Source of the DNA: JBCCCJ01 sp039029315
GTDB taxonomy: Bacteria; Bacteroidota; Bacteroidia; J057
Reading direction: 5' to 3'
Length of the DNA stretch: 64,000 nt
NCBI GenBank assembly: GCA_039029315.1
Contig: JBCCGK010000039.1
Location: forward strand, 1 to 64,000
Part shown: one piece after another, positions 1 to 8,120 of the stretch
Numbering within the stretch: the first letter of the stretch is position 1
How the letters are laid out: every line of letters begins with the position of its first letter
Position numbers and translations under genes: made by a program
The notes under the pieces: model-generated
What the model was told of the DNA's origin: nothing
The model's input: the letters and a program-made list of their open reading frames with translations, nothing else
The model's database searches: none

Positions 1-245
1 CTCCCAATTTTTGCAGTAAAAACGCCAAATTGATTGGTTGAGAGGCTATGCTCTTCGATGTAGAGGACTTCAGGATTGGGTACATTGGGAATTTGGATGC
101 TAAACTGCACCATAAAACTGGTATCAGCCAGGATCATACCGCTTGAATCTCTGGCAACTCCCTGATATTGGATGGCTTGTGGGACTTGGGCAAAGAGAGG
201 GATGGTTGTTGTGATGCAAAGGAATAGATATAAATAAGTTTTCAT
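1..245 (-). CDS. Secreted protein, N-terminal part only (runs off the left edge)
   Basis: An open frame on the minus strand begins with ATG at 245 and stays open to base 1, so only about 81 residues are visible and the C-terminus lies outside the window. It opens with a signal peptide (MKTYLYLFLC, hydrophobic stretch, cleavage near LFAQ). The mature part starts PQAIQYQGVARDSSG and continues with an FSIQIP stretch and STNQFGVFTAKIG. The same layout (PxxIxYQ, then a beta-rich stretch, then TNxxGLxTxxIG) is seen at the start of the protein at 364-1431 and, more loosely, in the one at 1938-2837. It is therefore a member of a local family of exported proteins with a shared N-terminal module. It is the last visible gene of a minus-strand run starting at 2837, 118 bases after the previous stop. 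Its C-terminal domain and function cannot be judged. Confidence 0.75.
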   Translation of the reverse strand, partial: MKTYLYLFLCITTTIPLFAQVPQAIQYQGVARDSSGMILADTSFMVQFSIQIPNVPNPEVLYIEEHSLSTNQFGVFTAKIG

Positions 246-363
246 TTTTTTATTGATAAATCGAGGAAATAAGTGAAATGAATGGTAAGCCGGGACATTG
301 TGGATAAATGTGATGATGCTGACATCTGTAATGCCTTCAGTTTTATGATCTTTAGTTGATATC

Positions 364-1431
364 CTAGGGTTCTTGTAAAGACACAACTTTTGCCTCAAGC
401 TGATTAATTTGTTGTTGCAGTTCTTGAACCGCATTGATCAGCATATAGGTAAAGGCACTGGGATCGACACTTAGGTAATTTTCTCCATCAGACCCTTCGT
501 ACGCTGAGACCATTTGGGGGGCGAATTTTTGTAATTCCTGGGCAATAACACCAATATATTGTGGCTCAACAGGAAGGTCTAGTTTGCCATTGTAATGATA
601 GCTGACGGGACGAATTTTCAAGATGTGAGAAAGTCCCAAATCATAGTTGCGAATGTTCGTTTTCAGACGCAGGTCGGAGGGAGTACTCCATTGCCCTCCT
701 CCTGGTTTACAAGCAGTACCATTGACTTCTAGTCTCCAAGATGGATTTGTATTTCCGATCCCTACATTGCCATCATGAGTAATTGTCACTCTTTCAAACT
801 GATCCCCCAATTCCCTGGTCCAAATACCAAGATCTGAGTTTCCATTTGGTTCCACATTCGTCTTTAACATGGCAACTCTATGAAACACGCCATCAGAACT
901 TTGAAATTCAAGACCTCCTGCTATGGACAATCTCATATTAGGACTTGAGGTTCCTATTCCAACACTATCCGGGAAAAAAACATGTCTGTCTGTTCTCTTC
1001 CAGTATCCACCATTTTCAGAAAATAAGGCATACGGCACTGCCAATAATTCTGATTGTCCCATGTCCTGCCAAGCAGAACTTCCTTGTAATTTCACCTCTA
1101 CTTTGATAAACTTTGGATTGGAACCCCATTGAATGTTAGAAAAAATGGAGGGCTGAGTTCCAATCTGAACAGGATTACCTTTCCCTATTGCTGCCGTCAG
1201 TAATCCTAGTTGATTCGTCGTAAGATTGTTCCAACTTTCCTTATACACTTCCTGACCATTCATAACAGAATCGAAGATTGTGAACAGTAGATCTAGTTGT
1301 GTATTGTCTAAGGGATTTCCGGCTGTGTCTCGGATAGCCGCCTGATAATTGATCGCTTGGGGAGCGAAATGCTGCGCATAGAGATAGCTGCTCCAGCAGA
1401 GGCTGAAGAGAAAAAATGTGATTGTTTTCAT
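364..1431 (-). CDS. Secreted tail-fibre-like protein with S74 intramolecular chaperone domain
   Basis: 355 residues from the ATG at 1431. This start leaves a clean signal peptide (MKTITFFLFS ... YLYAQ), and an upstream in-frame start would overlap the preceding gene. Residues about 24-140 form the N-terminal module shared with the neighbouring genes (APQAINYQ ... TNQLGLLTAAIGKG). The middle has VGIGTSSPNMRLSI and VGIGNTNPSWRLEV, a pattern common in Bacteroidota tail-fibre-like proteins. The last ~110 residues match the peptidase S74 / endosialidase chaperone domain: PSDLRLKTNI carries the Ser-Asp pair (about Ser252-Asp253) used for self-cleavage in the family, followed by IRPVSYHYN, YIGVIAQEL and a coiled-coil end. 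In phage fibres this domain trimerises the fibre and then cuts itself off. Here the protein is exported by a bacterium; its target is unknown. It is the third gene of the minus-strand run. Confidence 0.88.
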   Translation of the reverse strand: MKTITFFLFSLCWSSYLYAQHFAPQAINYQAAIRDTAGNPLDNTQLDLLFTIFDSVMNGQEVYKESWNNLTTNQLGLLTAAIGKGNPVQIGTQPSIFSNIQWGSNPKFIKVEVKLQGSSAWQDMGQSELLAVPYALFSENGGYWKRTDRHVFFPDSVGIGTSSPNMRLSIAGGLEFQSSDGVFHRVAMLKTNVEPNGNSDLGIWTRELGDQFERVTITHDGNVGIGNTNPSWRLEVNGTACKPGGGQWSTPSDLRLKTNIRNYDLGLSHILKIRPVSYHYNGKLDLPVEPQYIGVIAQELQKFAPQMVSAYEGSDGENYLSVDPSAFTYMLINAVQELQQQINQLEAKVVSLQEP

Positions 1432-1450
1432 TTTGATGTGAGTTAGGGGA

Positions 1451-1933
1451 TTAGTTGTTGGATTTGATGATATGAAAGCTTGCCAGGAGTCTTTGTTTTC
1501 TGTCAAACACTTGTAAGTAGTAGCTTCCTTGTTTGAGGTCCGAAATGTCAATTTCTTGTTCCTGAATTTCGGCAGATCGAATCAGCCGTCCTTGCACATC
1601 CCACATTTTATAGTGAGTTACTCTTGAGGAGTTGCTTTCCAAGTGGATCAGCCCTCGGGTTGGATTGGGGTAGAGCTCTATCTGGGGTAGCGAAAACAAG
1701 GGATGGATACTGGTTGCAAGAGCGGCTTCGGATTTGAACACAAAACCAATCTCGGTCGAGTCTGTTCCATTCCCTGCAATCCCAAGTATAGATTCTCCGA
1801 GGGCACTGACATGTTGATAGCTGCCGGTTTGGCTTATTCCACCGCCACTTCCAATCAAAGCACATTCCAGGGTGATCTGTCCCAGGAGTCCAATCGGCAA
1901 AAGGCAGCAGATTACAGAAAAAAGTTGAAACAT
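1451..1933 (-). CDS. Small secreted protein with T9SS type A C-terminal sorting domain
   Basis: 160 residues from the ATG at 1933, four bases after the stop of the upstream gene, so the two are very probably co-transcribed. The chosen start gives a signal peptide (MFQLFSVICCLLPIGLLGQ); a longer frame exists but would run deep into the upstream gene. The first half of the mature protein (ITLECALIGSGGG ... GLVFKSEA-like strands) has no recognised domain. The second half is a classic type IX sorting domain: IELYPNPTRGLIHLE, then MWDVQGRLI, IDISDLKQGSYYLQVFD and a basic end. Such domains guide proteins across the outer membrane through the Por secretion system, after which they are usually cleaved and anchored to the surface. 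The mature part is very short (about 65 residues), so it is probably a structural or surface component and not an enzyme. That last statement is inference. Confidence 0.82.
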   Translation of the reverse strand: MFQLFSVICCLLPIGLLGQITLECALIGSGGGISQTGSYQHVSALGESILGIAGNGTDSTEIGFVFKSEAALATSIHPLFSLPQIELYPNPTRGLIHLESNSSRVTHYKMWDVQGRLIRSAEIQEQEIDISDLKQGSYYLQVFDRKQRLLASFHIIKSNN

Positions 1934-1937
1934 ATTC

Positions 1938-2837
1938 TTAGTATTTGATGATGAAATAGACATTGGCGTTGATCGGTCGGGTTTCAGCACCGCCAGTATA
2001 CCCAATTGAAGGATCTCGATTGATGATATTCCCATCAGTAATCCGTCGGGTCCTCCACTCAGGCCCCGTATCATTTGGCCAATTGGTTGCCAATTGCCTT
2101 TCGTGAGTATGGTTCTGGATTTCACCCTCCTGATAACTTCCTACTGCATCTCCAATATTTCCCCCAATAAAATCAGAGACTCTGGTACTATCATCCGTAA
2201 CCCGATTTGCCTCTCCATCTACGCCGCGAATGAATCTTGCCCGCAAATCTGGCAAATGAAAGGTATTGGCAAAGTCTCCTGCTCCCCACGCCACCCCCAA
2301 TGCTGCAAATAAGGCAGCAGTAGTATCCGTCCTGCTTACCTCACCTCCGTCGCACAGCAACCATCCAACCGGGATAGTGGTCCCTCCATAGGCAACAATG
2401 CTTCCAACAGGGATTTCATAAAATGAGGCAGGCTGACCATTCAGATGATTGGCATCTTCTGCTTTTTGGGCGTAGAAAGCATAAGGAACAGTGAGTAGAT
2501 CGACCATTGGAGAAAGTGTATTATCATCTATCTTAATTTCCAGTGTGGCAACGGCTTGCCCTTCAAAATCTGAAACAGTTAAAGGCATGATAGATCCAAG
2601 CTGCACAATGTACCTGCCATTTGTTATCTGTACAGTATCATGGGTTTCTGTCCAGCTCCCGATTGTAAAGCTGAACTTTTTGGAGCCAGTGAAGGGCTGG
2701 GCATTTTCATACAGAATGCCTTGATAGGAGATTTTGTCTGGAACATTCTGGCCCACAGTACTCTGAAGGGTCCAAAAAATCAATAAGAAAAGGAGAGTAA
2801 TTTTGTACATGAGTGAGATTTTTTTGTAATGAAACAT
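1938..2837 (-). CDS. Secreted protein with phage tail-collar domain
   Basis: 299 residues from ATG 2837; a second ATG at 2810 (MYKITLLFLLIFW) gives an equally good signal peptide and may be the true start. After cleavage near TVGQ the protein begins PDKISYQGILYENAQPF, a looser version of the N-terminal module of the next genes. It includes LTVPYAFYAQKAEDAN, a phrase shared by many Bacteroidota fibre-like proteins. Residues about 144-206 match the phage tail collar domain: VGSIVAYGGTTIPVGWLLCDGG, then LFAALG, FHLPDLRARFIRG. The C-terminus has the usual GSYQEGEIQNHTHE and ends NANVYFIIKY. In phages this domain sits at baseplate or fibre ends. No other phage gene is nearby, so this looks like a cellular, exported fibre-type protein. 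It is the first gene of the minus-strand run, and 191 bases separate it from the divergent sigma-factor gene. Confidence 0.85.
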   Translation of the reverse strand: MFHYKKISLMYKITLLFLLIFWTLQSTVGQNVPDKISYQGILYENAQPFTGSKKFSFTIGSWTETHDTVQITNGRYIVQLGSIMPLTVSDFEGQAVATLEIKIDDNTLSPMVDLLTVPYAFYAQKAEDANHLNGQPASFYEIPVGSIVAYGGTTIPVGWLLCDGGEVSRTDTTAALFAALGVAWGAGDFANTFHLPDLRARFIRGVDGEANRVTDDSTRVSDFIGGNIGDAVGSYQEGEIQNHTHERQLATNWPNDTGPEWRTRRITDGNIINRDPSIGYTGGAETRPINANVYFIIKY

Positions 2838-3028
2838 AGAGTAGGAATTCTACCTGCCTTCGAGACCATATGCGCGCTCTTGACACAGGTATTTATATAT
2901 CCCCCTACTTGAAGAATCCTTATCATCGGAATGGATATTTTTTCGAAATCTTTTTTCTATGAAGTTCTTATATTGAACTCTTCACACTAGAATTGTTAAT
3001 ATGGCTAGTGTCGGAAGCTCATCAGATC

Positions 3029-3616
3029 ATGAAGGAAAACAAGTACGTAAGAGGCTTACGCAAGCATGAATCTGCAATCATTCATCAGCTGTATCAAAAC
3101 TTTGAATCAGGAAGGGATGGTATCCTCTCGCTCGCTCGCAAATGGGGGACAAGTGAAGAGGAAGCAAAAGACATATTTCAAGAGGTGCTGTCCATTGCCT
3201 ATAGAAAAGTGAAATCCCCCACCTTCGAACTACGAGCAAAATTCTCAAGCTTTCTGTACGGAATCGCATTCAATATCATCCGAAAAAAAATGGGAAAAAG
3301 ATCTGAACTTCCTCTGGAAAATCTGGACATTGGAGAAATCCATGATCCAGAGGTGCTGCTATTGATCCAAAAGCGGGAATGTGAGCAAATGGTTCAAAGT
3401 TACTTGCAGAATATGGAAGTGACAGATCGACAAATTCTGTCGTGGTACTATCTAGAGAAGTGTAAGCTTGGCGAAATTGACACTCGTTTAGGGAAGTCCG
3501 CCGGGTATGCCCAATTGAGAAAGTTCCGCTGTTTGCATAAATTGATAGGCAAGATGAAACTGGATTCAAGGTTTCAGGAATGCAGGGAATTGGACAAACG
3601 GGCTTGGTCCATTTAA
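3029..3616 (+). CDS. ECF-like RNA polymerase sigma factor (locus 1)
   Basis: 195 residues from the ATG at 3029; an in-frame TTG at 2993 is less likely. The protein has the two-domain layout of extracytoplasmic-function sigma factors. Residues about 20-85 correspond to region 2: EEEAKDIFQEVLSIAYRK is the region 2.2 core that binds the beta-prime clamp, and FLYGIAFNIIRKKMGKR covers regions 2.3-2.4, which read the -10 element. Residues about 115-175 correspond to region 4 with its helix-turn-helix (EVTDRQILSWYYLEK ... LRKFRCLHKLIGK). Ten bases after its stop begins a membrane anti-sigma-like protein on the same strand, so the pair is almost surely one operon. The convergent gene at 4610-7723 is a TPR-CHAT protein. 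The same three-gene set occurs again at 58074-62616. Target promoters are unknown; the divergent secreted-protein run at 1-2837 is a natural candidate (inference). Confidence 0.85.
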   Translation: MKENKYVRGLRKHESAIIHQLYQNFESGRDGILSLARKWGTSEEEAKDIFQEVLSIAYRKVKSPTFELRAKFSSFLYGIAFNIIRKKMGKRSELPLENLDIGEIHDPEVLLLIQKRECEQMVQSYLQNMEVTDRQILSWYYLEKCKLGEIDTRLGKSAGYAQLRKFRCLHKLIGKMKLDSRFQECRELDKRAWSI

Positions 3617-3626
3617 CCTATGGTCT

Positions 3627-4604
3627 ATGGAAGAACAGGAAAAACAAGAATGGATAGATCAATTTTTCGCTGGGAAACTATCTGAAGAAGAGCGGTCTGC
3701 ATTCCTTCAGCAAATGAAAAATGATCCGGCCTTCGAATCGGAGGTGCGAGCGATGGGGCTTATCCTTGATACCCTGGAAGCGAAAGAATCGTTTGAATTC
3801 GATGCCTTGGTGCGAGATATTGGGAAGGAGCGTGCAGCATCAAAAATCAAGCGAATCCATGCCATTCAGCGCCCTGGAATCGCATGGGCCGCTGGTGTCG
3901 CAGCCGCATTCGCCTTGCTGTTGGCCATCGTTTGGTGGGGGGGAAGAAAGAGCGAACCTCGGAATTCGGAGGAATTATTTCTTGCATACTACCATCCTGC
4001 TGATCAAGTGGATTTGGCTGGACATGAGGAAAGAGTCAGACAGTTTCAGAACCCAAATCTGGCGGAGCGACGAAGCCACATCATAGATACAGCTGCCAAC
4101 AACTGTAGAAACAACTCCCTCAGAACACCCTTGCAAGATATGAAACAGGCTGATTTGGCGAAATTTATGTTAGACTTAGAACAATTGCGTAAGACAGATT
4201 CAGCAAGTTTTTCCAAATGCTTACAGGCCTATCAAACCTACCTGGATTCTGTCCTGATCGAGGCGAATAGCTGGTATAAGGTGGGTGAATATGACCGCGT
4301 ACGGAGGTTATTGGAAAAACTGATTCCTGAGACTCCGGACTGGCTTATTTCTTCCGGCGAATTGCGATATCATCTGGCCTGGGTCTATGTGCGGGTAGAA
4401 AACTGGAAAATGGCTGAAACAAATTTCAGCCTGGTGACAGGGGATCTTTTCCAACGAGCACAATACTATGAAGCCTTGGTATTGATCCGAACCGGGCAAA
4501 CAAAACGGGCCCAGGAGAGATTACAGATGATTGCAAATCATGCATACCATCAGTTTGCTCCCCAGGCAAAAGAGATGTTATCACACGAACAAGTCTGGCG
4601 ATAG
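3627..4604 (+). CDS. Single-pass anti-sigma-like membrane protein with TPR-like periplasmic domain (locus 1)
   Basis: 325 residues, ATG at 3627, ten bases after the sigma gene. Residues 8-50 hold the helical motif typical of small anti-sigma domains in this phylum: WIDQFFAGKLSEEERSAFLQQ followed by DPAFESEV. The counterpart at 58688 has the same pattern (LIERYLSGQMSAAEREGFEQ, RPELEQEV). No zinc-binding HxxxCxxC is visible. Residues about 84-104 are one membrane segment (AWAAGVAAAFALLLAIVWW) with basic residues on both sides, so the N-terminus is probably cytoplasmic and the rest periplasmic. Just after it comes ELFLAYYHPADQ, matched by DKLFLSFYEVD in the second copy. The last ~120 residues look like helical repeats (WYKVGEYDRVRRLLEKL, LRYHLAWVYVRVENWKMAE). 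Role as anti-sigma is inferred from position, topology and motif. The stop lies five bases from the stop of the convergent TPR-CHAT gene. Confidence 0.78.
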   Translation: MEEQEKQEWIDQFFAGKLSEEERSAFLQQMKNDPAFESEVRAMGLILDTLEAKESFEFDALVRDIGKERAASKIKRIHAIQRPGIAWAAGVAAAFALLLAIVWWGGRKSEPRNSEELFLAYYHPADQVDLAGHEERVRQFQNPNLAERRSHIIDTAANNCRNNSLRTPLQDMKQADLAKFMLDLEQLRKTDSASFSKCLQAYQTYLDSVLIEANSWYKVGEYDRVRRLLEKLIPETPDWLISSGELRYHLAWVYVRVENWKMAETNFSLVTGDLFQRAQYYEALVLIRTGQTKRAQERLQMIANHAYHQFAPQAKEMLSHEQVWR

Positions 4605-4609
4605 TTCGT

Positions 4610-7600
4610 TCATTGTCTCTGCTTACGGTACCATCCCCCCAATATCCCTATGATAAGTAACAAACAAATCCCAAGCAAGATCGGGAGAGGAGAAGACTCC
4701 TTGATATGAATGGGTACATCATCTCCAATCAGAATGAAATTCCCCCAATAAGAGGGATGCTTGTTGGAACCATTGGTCAAATACAAGAGTTTTGCATGTT
4801 TCAGCGCTTCGCTTTTGCGTTGTCCTTTCTTCAAATTTCTATAAAAGGCACCCATGATTTGTGCAGTAGAGGCGTCATCGGCTTCCCAAAGACTCATAAC
4901 AATATTGCGACAGCCAGCATACTGAAAAGCTCTTGCCAAAGATATTACTCCCTCTCCACGTTGCCATTTGCCTGAGCCTGTATTGCAGGCTGATAATACG
5001 GTTAATTCTGCTTCCAGAGTTAGATTATAGAGTTCATAGGAATAAAGAAACCCATCGTCAAGGCTGTCTGTTGATTCTGTAAACGGAATGCCTGAGAACA
5101 TAGGCAAACTATCATTGAGAAAGGCATGAGCTGCGATGTGGAGCAAACGGAAATGACCTGCCTGTTGTTTGAAGAGGCTTTCAGTAGCTGCCTCAGCGAG
5201 GAAGGAGGAACCATTCATTTCTTTTGCAGCTTGGCTGACTTCTTGCTGATTATGGGTTAGGGAGGCAAATGTGATCGACTTGCCAGGAAAGGAGTAGCGA
5301 ATTGATCGATTTTTTGCAAAAAAATCCTCTCCATACTGAGGCGCAAAGCCCGCAAAATTTTCAGAATATGATGAATAGAAATCTTTATGCCCTTCCACCA
5401 GACGGCTGGACGTGTATTCCATTCTGAGGTCGATTGTTTTCATCAAAAAGGAGAGGGAAGCGTAGTCCCGATTGCGAACTTCCTGTGGACCTGGCTTCTT
5501 CATCAACAGCAAATCGAATGCTAAGTAGTTTAACCATCCATCGGGAATGACAACCAGCTTGTTGGTGTTGGAAGCTATTACCTCTGGTTGTAGCAACAAT
5601 ACATACAGCTGATGTGCAAGCTCAGTTTCTTTTTCGAAATCATGGTGGGCACGGACGATTTTTTCCCGATATGCAGTCAACCATGCTTTCATGCTGTCTG
5701 TTGGGGCTTCGATAGATCGTATCCCGAAACTGTCCGCTGTAATGATGGCCACATATACCTTCTCTTCTCCCCAGAAATATTCAATGATGGCAGTAGAATC
5801 CCTCCTTTCCCGCAAAGATTTTTGAACAGATGTAAGCGGGATTTGCTGCTGCCTGTACTTCAACTGATGATAGGAAGGATATCGTTCTTTGATGAGAAAG
5901 AGAAGAGAGTCATGGCGTTGGCGAAAGACAAAAAATTGGTTTCGATAGTAAGAGGCCAGACTAGAATCTTTCTCTTGCTCAGCTTCAGCGATTTTCAGTT
6001 GGTAAAAAGCCTGTTGTCGTTGCAACTTCAAGTCGAGCCGGGAGGTGCTATCAGGAATCCCTGCATACTTCATGGCATGTCGTTGTTGGGTTGCATGGCG
6101 GAACAAGACGGACTTACTACGTTCCATGAATTCAAAACAGCTGGAATAGCTTAAAGGATTTTGATATTCCTGCCCCAATGCAAAGGCTGCTTCGATACCT
6201 CCTTCAAAGGCCGAATAGCTTTGGTCAAGAAGTCTCGCCTTGGCTTCCTCATTTTGGTAACCCGTGATCATTTTTTCGATCAGTTCAGCAGCCCAGCGAT
6301 AGCCATGCAGTACCTCAGAAAGAGAAGAGGAATCCTGTTGGGCAAAAGAGCGAAGCACCTTTGCTTTTCCAATGATTCCATCGATCAGTTCTGGCTTGAG
6401 TTGCCAGGGCTCCACAACGGGATGACTTCCGTTTTGTATCGCAAGTTGATTCCTGCCCAAAATTGCTTGAATGGATTGTTGATAGCTATCCAGTGCCATT
6501 TCGTGTTGCCCAAGTTGTTGATAACAATTACCTAATCCAATCAAGCCATCACTAATGAATATGTGTTGATCGCCAAAAAGAGGGTGGAAAATGTCTAAGG
6601 CCTGTTGGTAGGATTGGGTTGCCTGCTCATATGCTTCAGTTTCAACATATAAATCGCCAAGTGCCAGATAACTTAATCCGAGCGAACGATTACCAGGATC
6701 CAGATCTCGTTGCCTAATCATTAAGGCCGTCTGGTACTGTTTTTCTGCCTCCTTCAATCGATTCAATCCTTGATAAGCTTTCCCAAGACTATTGTGATGA
6801 TCTGCTAACAGATAAGGTGCTGCGCCTATACGTGTATTGATCTCAATGGCTTGATGAAGGGGAGCCAAAGCGGACTCGAACTCGCCCATACCGATATAGG
6901 AAAGTCCCATATTGTTGTAGTTGCGCGAGGCTTCGAGACTGTTCTTTCCCACAGATCGCTCGACAAGACCCGTTACATATTTTTGATACGCCAATGCTTT
7001 GTGATATTCTCCTTTCAAGATATACATCAATGCAAGATTATTGTGTTCATTGATCAGGCGTCTGTGCGTTTCTGACATCCACTGCTTGTAAATACTCAGG
7101 GCCTCTGTGCTGTATTTGATTCCTGCTTCAAAATCTCCCGCAAACCAATTGTTCACCGCAATATCTGAATAGGCAAATCCAACCAAAGAATCCTGTGCGC
7201 CAAATAGTGCTTTTCGAAGGTCCAACACGCGAAAAAAATGAAGGAGAGATTGTTCAATATTTAGATAGAACCGCCGATAAGCTTTTCCCAATTCCTCATG
7301 TACTTGGATGAGCAGCGACGTATCAGAAGAAGCCCTTACGAATTCCAAAGCCAGTTGGAATTCCTTGATTATCAGATCTCGTTTCTTTGGGGGGGGACTT
7401 ACCTTATAGCACTTTCCGAGATATAAATGAATCTGAGTGAGCTTGATGTGTACAAAAGCCTGATGCGATGCTTGATCATATCGATTCTCCAGATCAGACA
7501 AATAGTTGGAGGCTTGTTCAACAATGCGCTGAGCACTATCACAAGCTTTTGAACGGGCAAGTTGGAAGATTTGTGCCTGAAGATCTTCCAATTGGAGAGA

Positions 7601-7723
7601 ATCCTGTGCAAATGAATCATTGCCTTCATCGGTCTGCTGCGCACATAAGATTCCTGTTAGTGAGCCGCCTATGAGGAGGAATCCTACGAAATGTCTCAGC
7701 TTGGGTAGAAAGAGGGAAATCAT
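4610..7723 (-). CDS. Exported TPR-CHAT protein, caspase-like (locus 1)
   Basis: 1037 residues from ATG 7723. A signal peptide (about 1-28, LTGILCAQQ) is followed by tetratricopeptide repeats from about residue 60 to 440 (for example EHNNLALMYILKGEYHKALAYQ, NYNNMGLSYIGMGEFESALAPLHQA). A helical linker follows, then a CHAT domain from about 640 to 1000. The caspase-like pair is intact: His866 in LHIAAHAF and Cys913 in VLSACNTGSG, followed by GEGVISLARAFQYAG and LWEADD. The C-terminus has one membrane segment (LPILLGICLLLIIGILGGW) with a basic tail YRKQRQ. The predicted layout is therefore a periplasmic TPR-CHAT body anchored in the inner membrane by its tail. CHAT proteins are cysteine peptidases related to caspases and separase; the substrate here is unknown. 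Its gene converges on the anti-sigma gene with five bases between stops. A 163-bp palindromic repeat ends 13 bases upstream of its start codon. Confidence 0.9.
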   Translation of the reverse strand: MISLFLPKLRHFVGFLLIGGSLTGILCAQQTDEGNDSFAQDSLQLEDLQAQIFQLARSKACDSAQRIVEQASNYLSDLENRYDQASHQAFVHIKLTQIHLYLGKCYKVSPPPKKRDLIIKEFQLALEFVRASSDTSLLIQVHEELGKAYRRFYLNIEQSLLHFFRVLDLRKALFGAQDSLVGFAYSDIAVNNWFAGDFEAGIKYSTEALSIYKQWMSETHRRLINEHNNLALMYILKGEYHKALAYQKYVTGLVERSVGKNSLEASRNYNNMGLSYIGMGEFESALAPLHQAIEINTRIGAAPYLLADHHNSLGKAYQGLNRLKEAEKQYQTALMIRQRDLDPGNRSLGLSYLALGDLYVETEAYEQATQSYQQALDIFHPLFGDQHIFISDGLIGLGNCYQQLGQHEMALDSYQQSIQAILGRNQLAIQNGSHPVVEPWQLKPELIDGIIGKAKVLRSFAQQDSSSLSEVLHGYRWAAELIEKMITGYQNEEAKARLLDQSYSAFEGGIEAAFALGQEYQNPLSYSSCFEFMERSKSVLFRHATQQRHAMKYAGIPDSTSRLDLKLQRQQAFYQLKIAEAEQEKDSSLASYYRNQFFVFRQRHDSLLFLIKERYPSYHQLKYRQQQIPLTSVQKSLRERRDSTAIIEYFWGEEKVYVAIITADSFGIRSIEAPTDSMKAWLTAYREKIVRAHHDFEKETELAHQLYVLLLQPEVIASNTNKLVVIPDGWLNYLAFDLLLMKKPGPQEVRNRDYASLSFLMKTIDLRMEYTSSRLVEGHKDFYSSYSENFAGFAPQYGEDFFAKNRSIRYSFPGKSITFASLTHNQQEVSQAAKEMNGSSFLAEAATESLFKQQAGHFRLLHIAAHAFLNDSLPMFSGIPFTESTDSLDDGFLYSYELYNLTLEAELTVLSACNTGSGKWQRGEGVISLARAFQYAGCRNIVMSLWEADDASTAQIMGAFYRNLKKGQRKSEALKHAKLLYLTNGSNKHPSYWGNFILIGDDVPIHIKESSPLPILLGICLLLIIGILGGWYRKQRQ

Positions 7724-7735
7724 ATAGATTCGCTT

Positions 7736-7898
7736 AGAGACTGTTTTAAAATCTGTTACTTATTTTTTGTATGCGCCTTTTTTCCTCATCCAGCGGCTTT
7801 TTTTGTTCCCATAGCACCACTATGAGAACAAAAAAGAGCCTTGTCTGAGAAAAAAATACATCATAAAAATTCTCAGCACAGATTCCAAAACAGTCTCT
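7736..7898. repeat. 163-bp palindromic repeat, copy 1 (MITE-like)
   Basis: A 163-base element flanked by imperfect terminal inverted repeats of 20 bases (AGAGACTGTTTTAAAATCTG at 7736-7755 against the reverse complement of 7879-7898, 18 of 20 matching). The whole element is an imperfect palindrome, with a strong central arm around GTTCCCATAG / CTATGAGAAC. A second copy of the same length and about 90 percent identity by eye lies at 20976-21138. It has no reading frame, so it would need a transposase in trans, or it may be a REP/BIME-like unit. No clear target-site duplication could be made out. It begins 13 bases upstream of the start codon of the TPR-CHAT gene on the minus strand, so it probably lies in that gene's 5' leader or promoter. 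The remaining 7899-8120 shows no gene. Confidence 0.8.
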
Positions 7899-8120
7899 TA
7901 GAAAGATCAACAGTCGAAGGGGAGAAACAGCTTGTTTTAGCCCAAGTCAAAAGGACCAGCCCCGAACCCGCTTTTTGTTTGTTGAAAGTCCATCCGCCGC
8001 CTGATGTATAGACAGGAGTAGCAGTTCACTTGTTGAATAACTTCCGACCTGTGGCAGTGCTGCAAAGGGCCTCCTATCACACAATCCTAAGAGTAGAGGG
8101 ACTCTTGCAAATACTAATCT

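Noticed and set aside
1..2837. Prophage tail region
   Set aside because: The proteins have signal peptides and one has a T9SS sorting domain; no capsid, portal, terminase or tape-measure gene is near.
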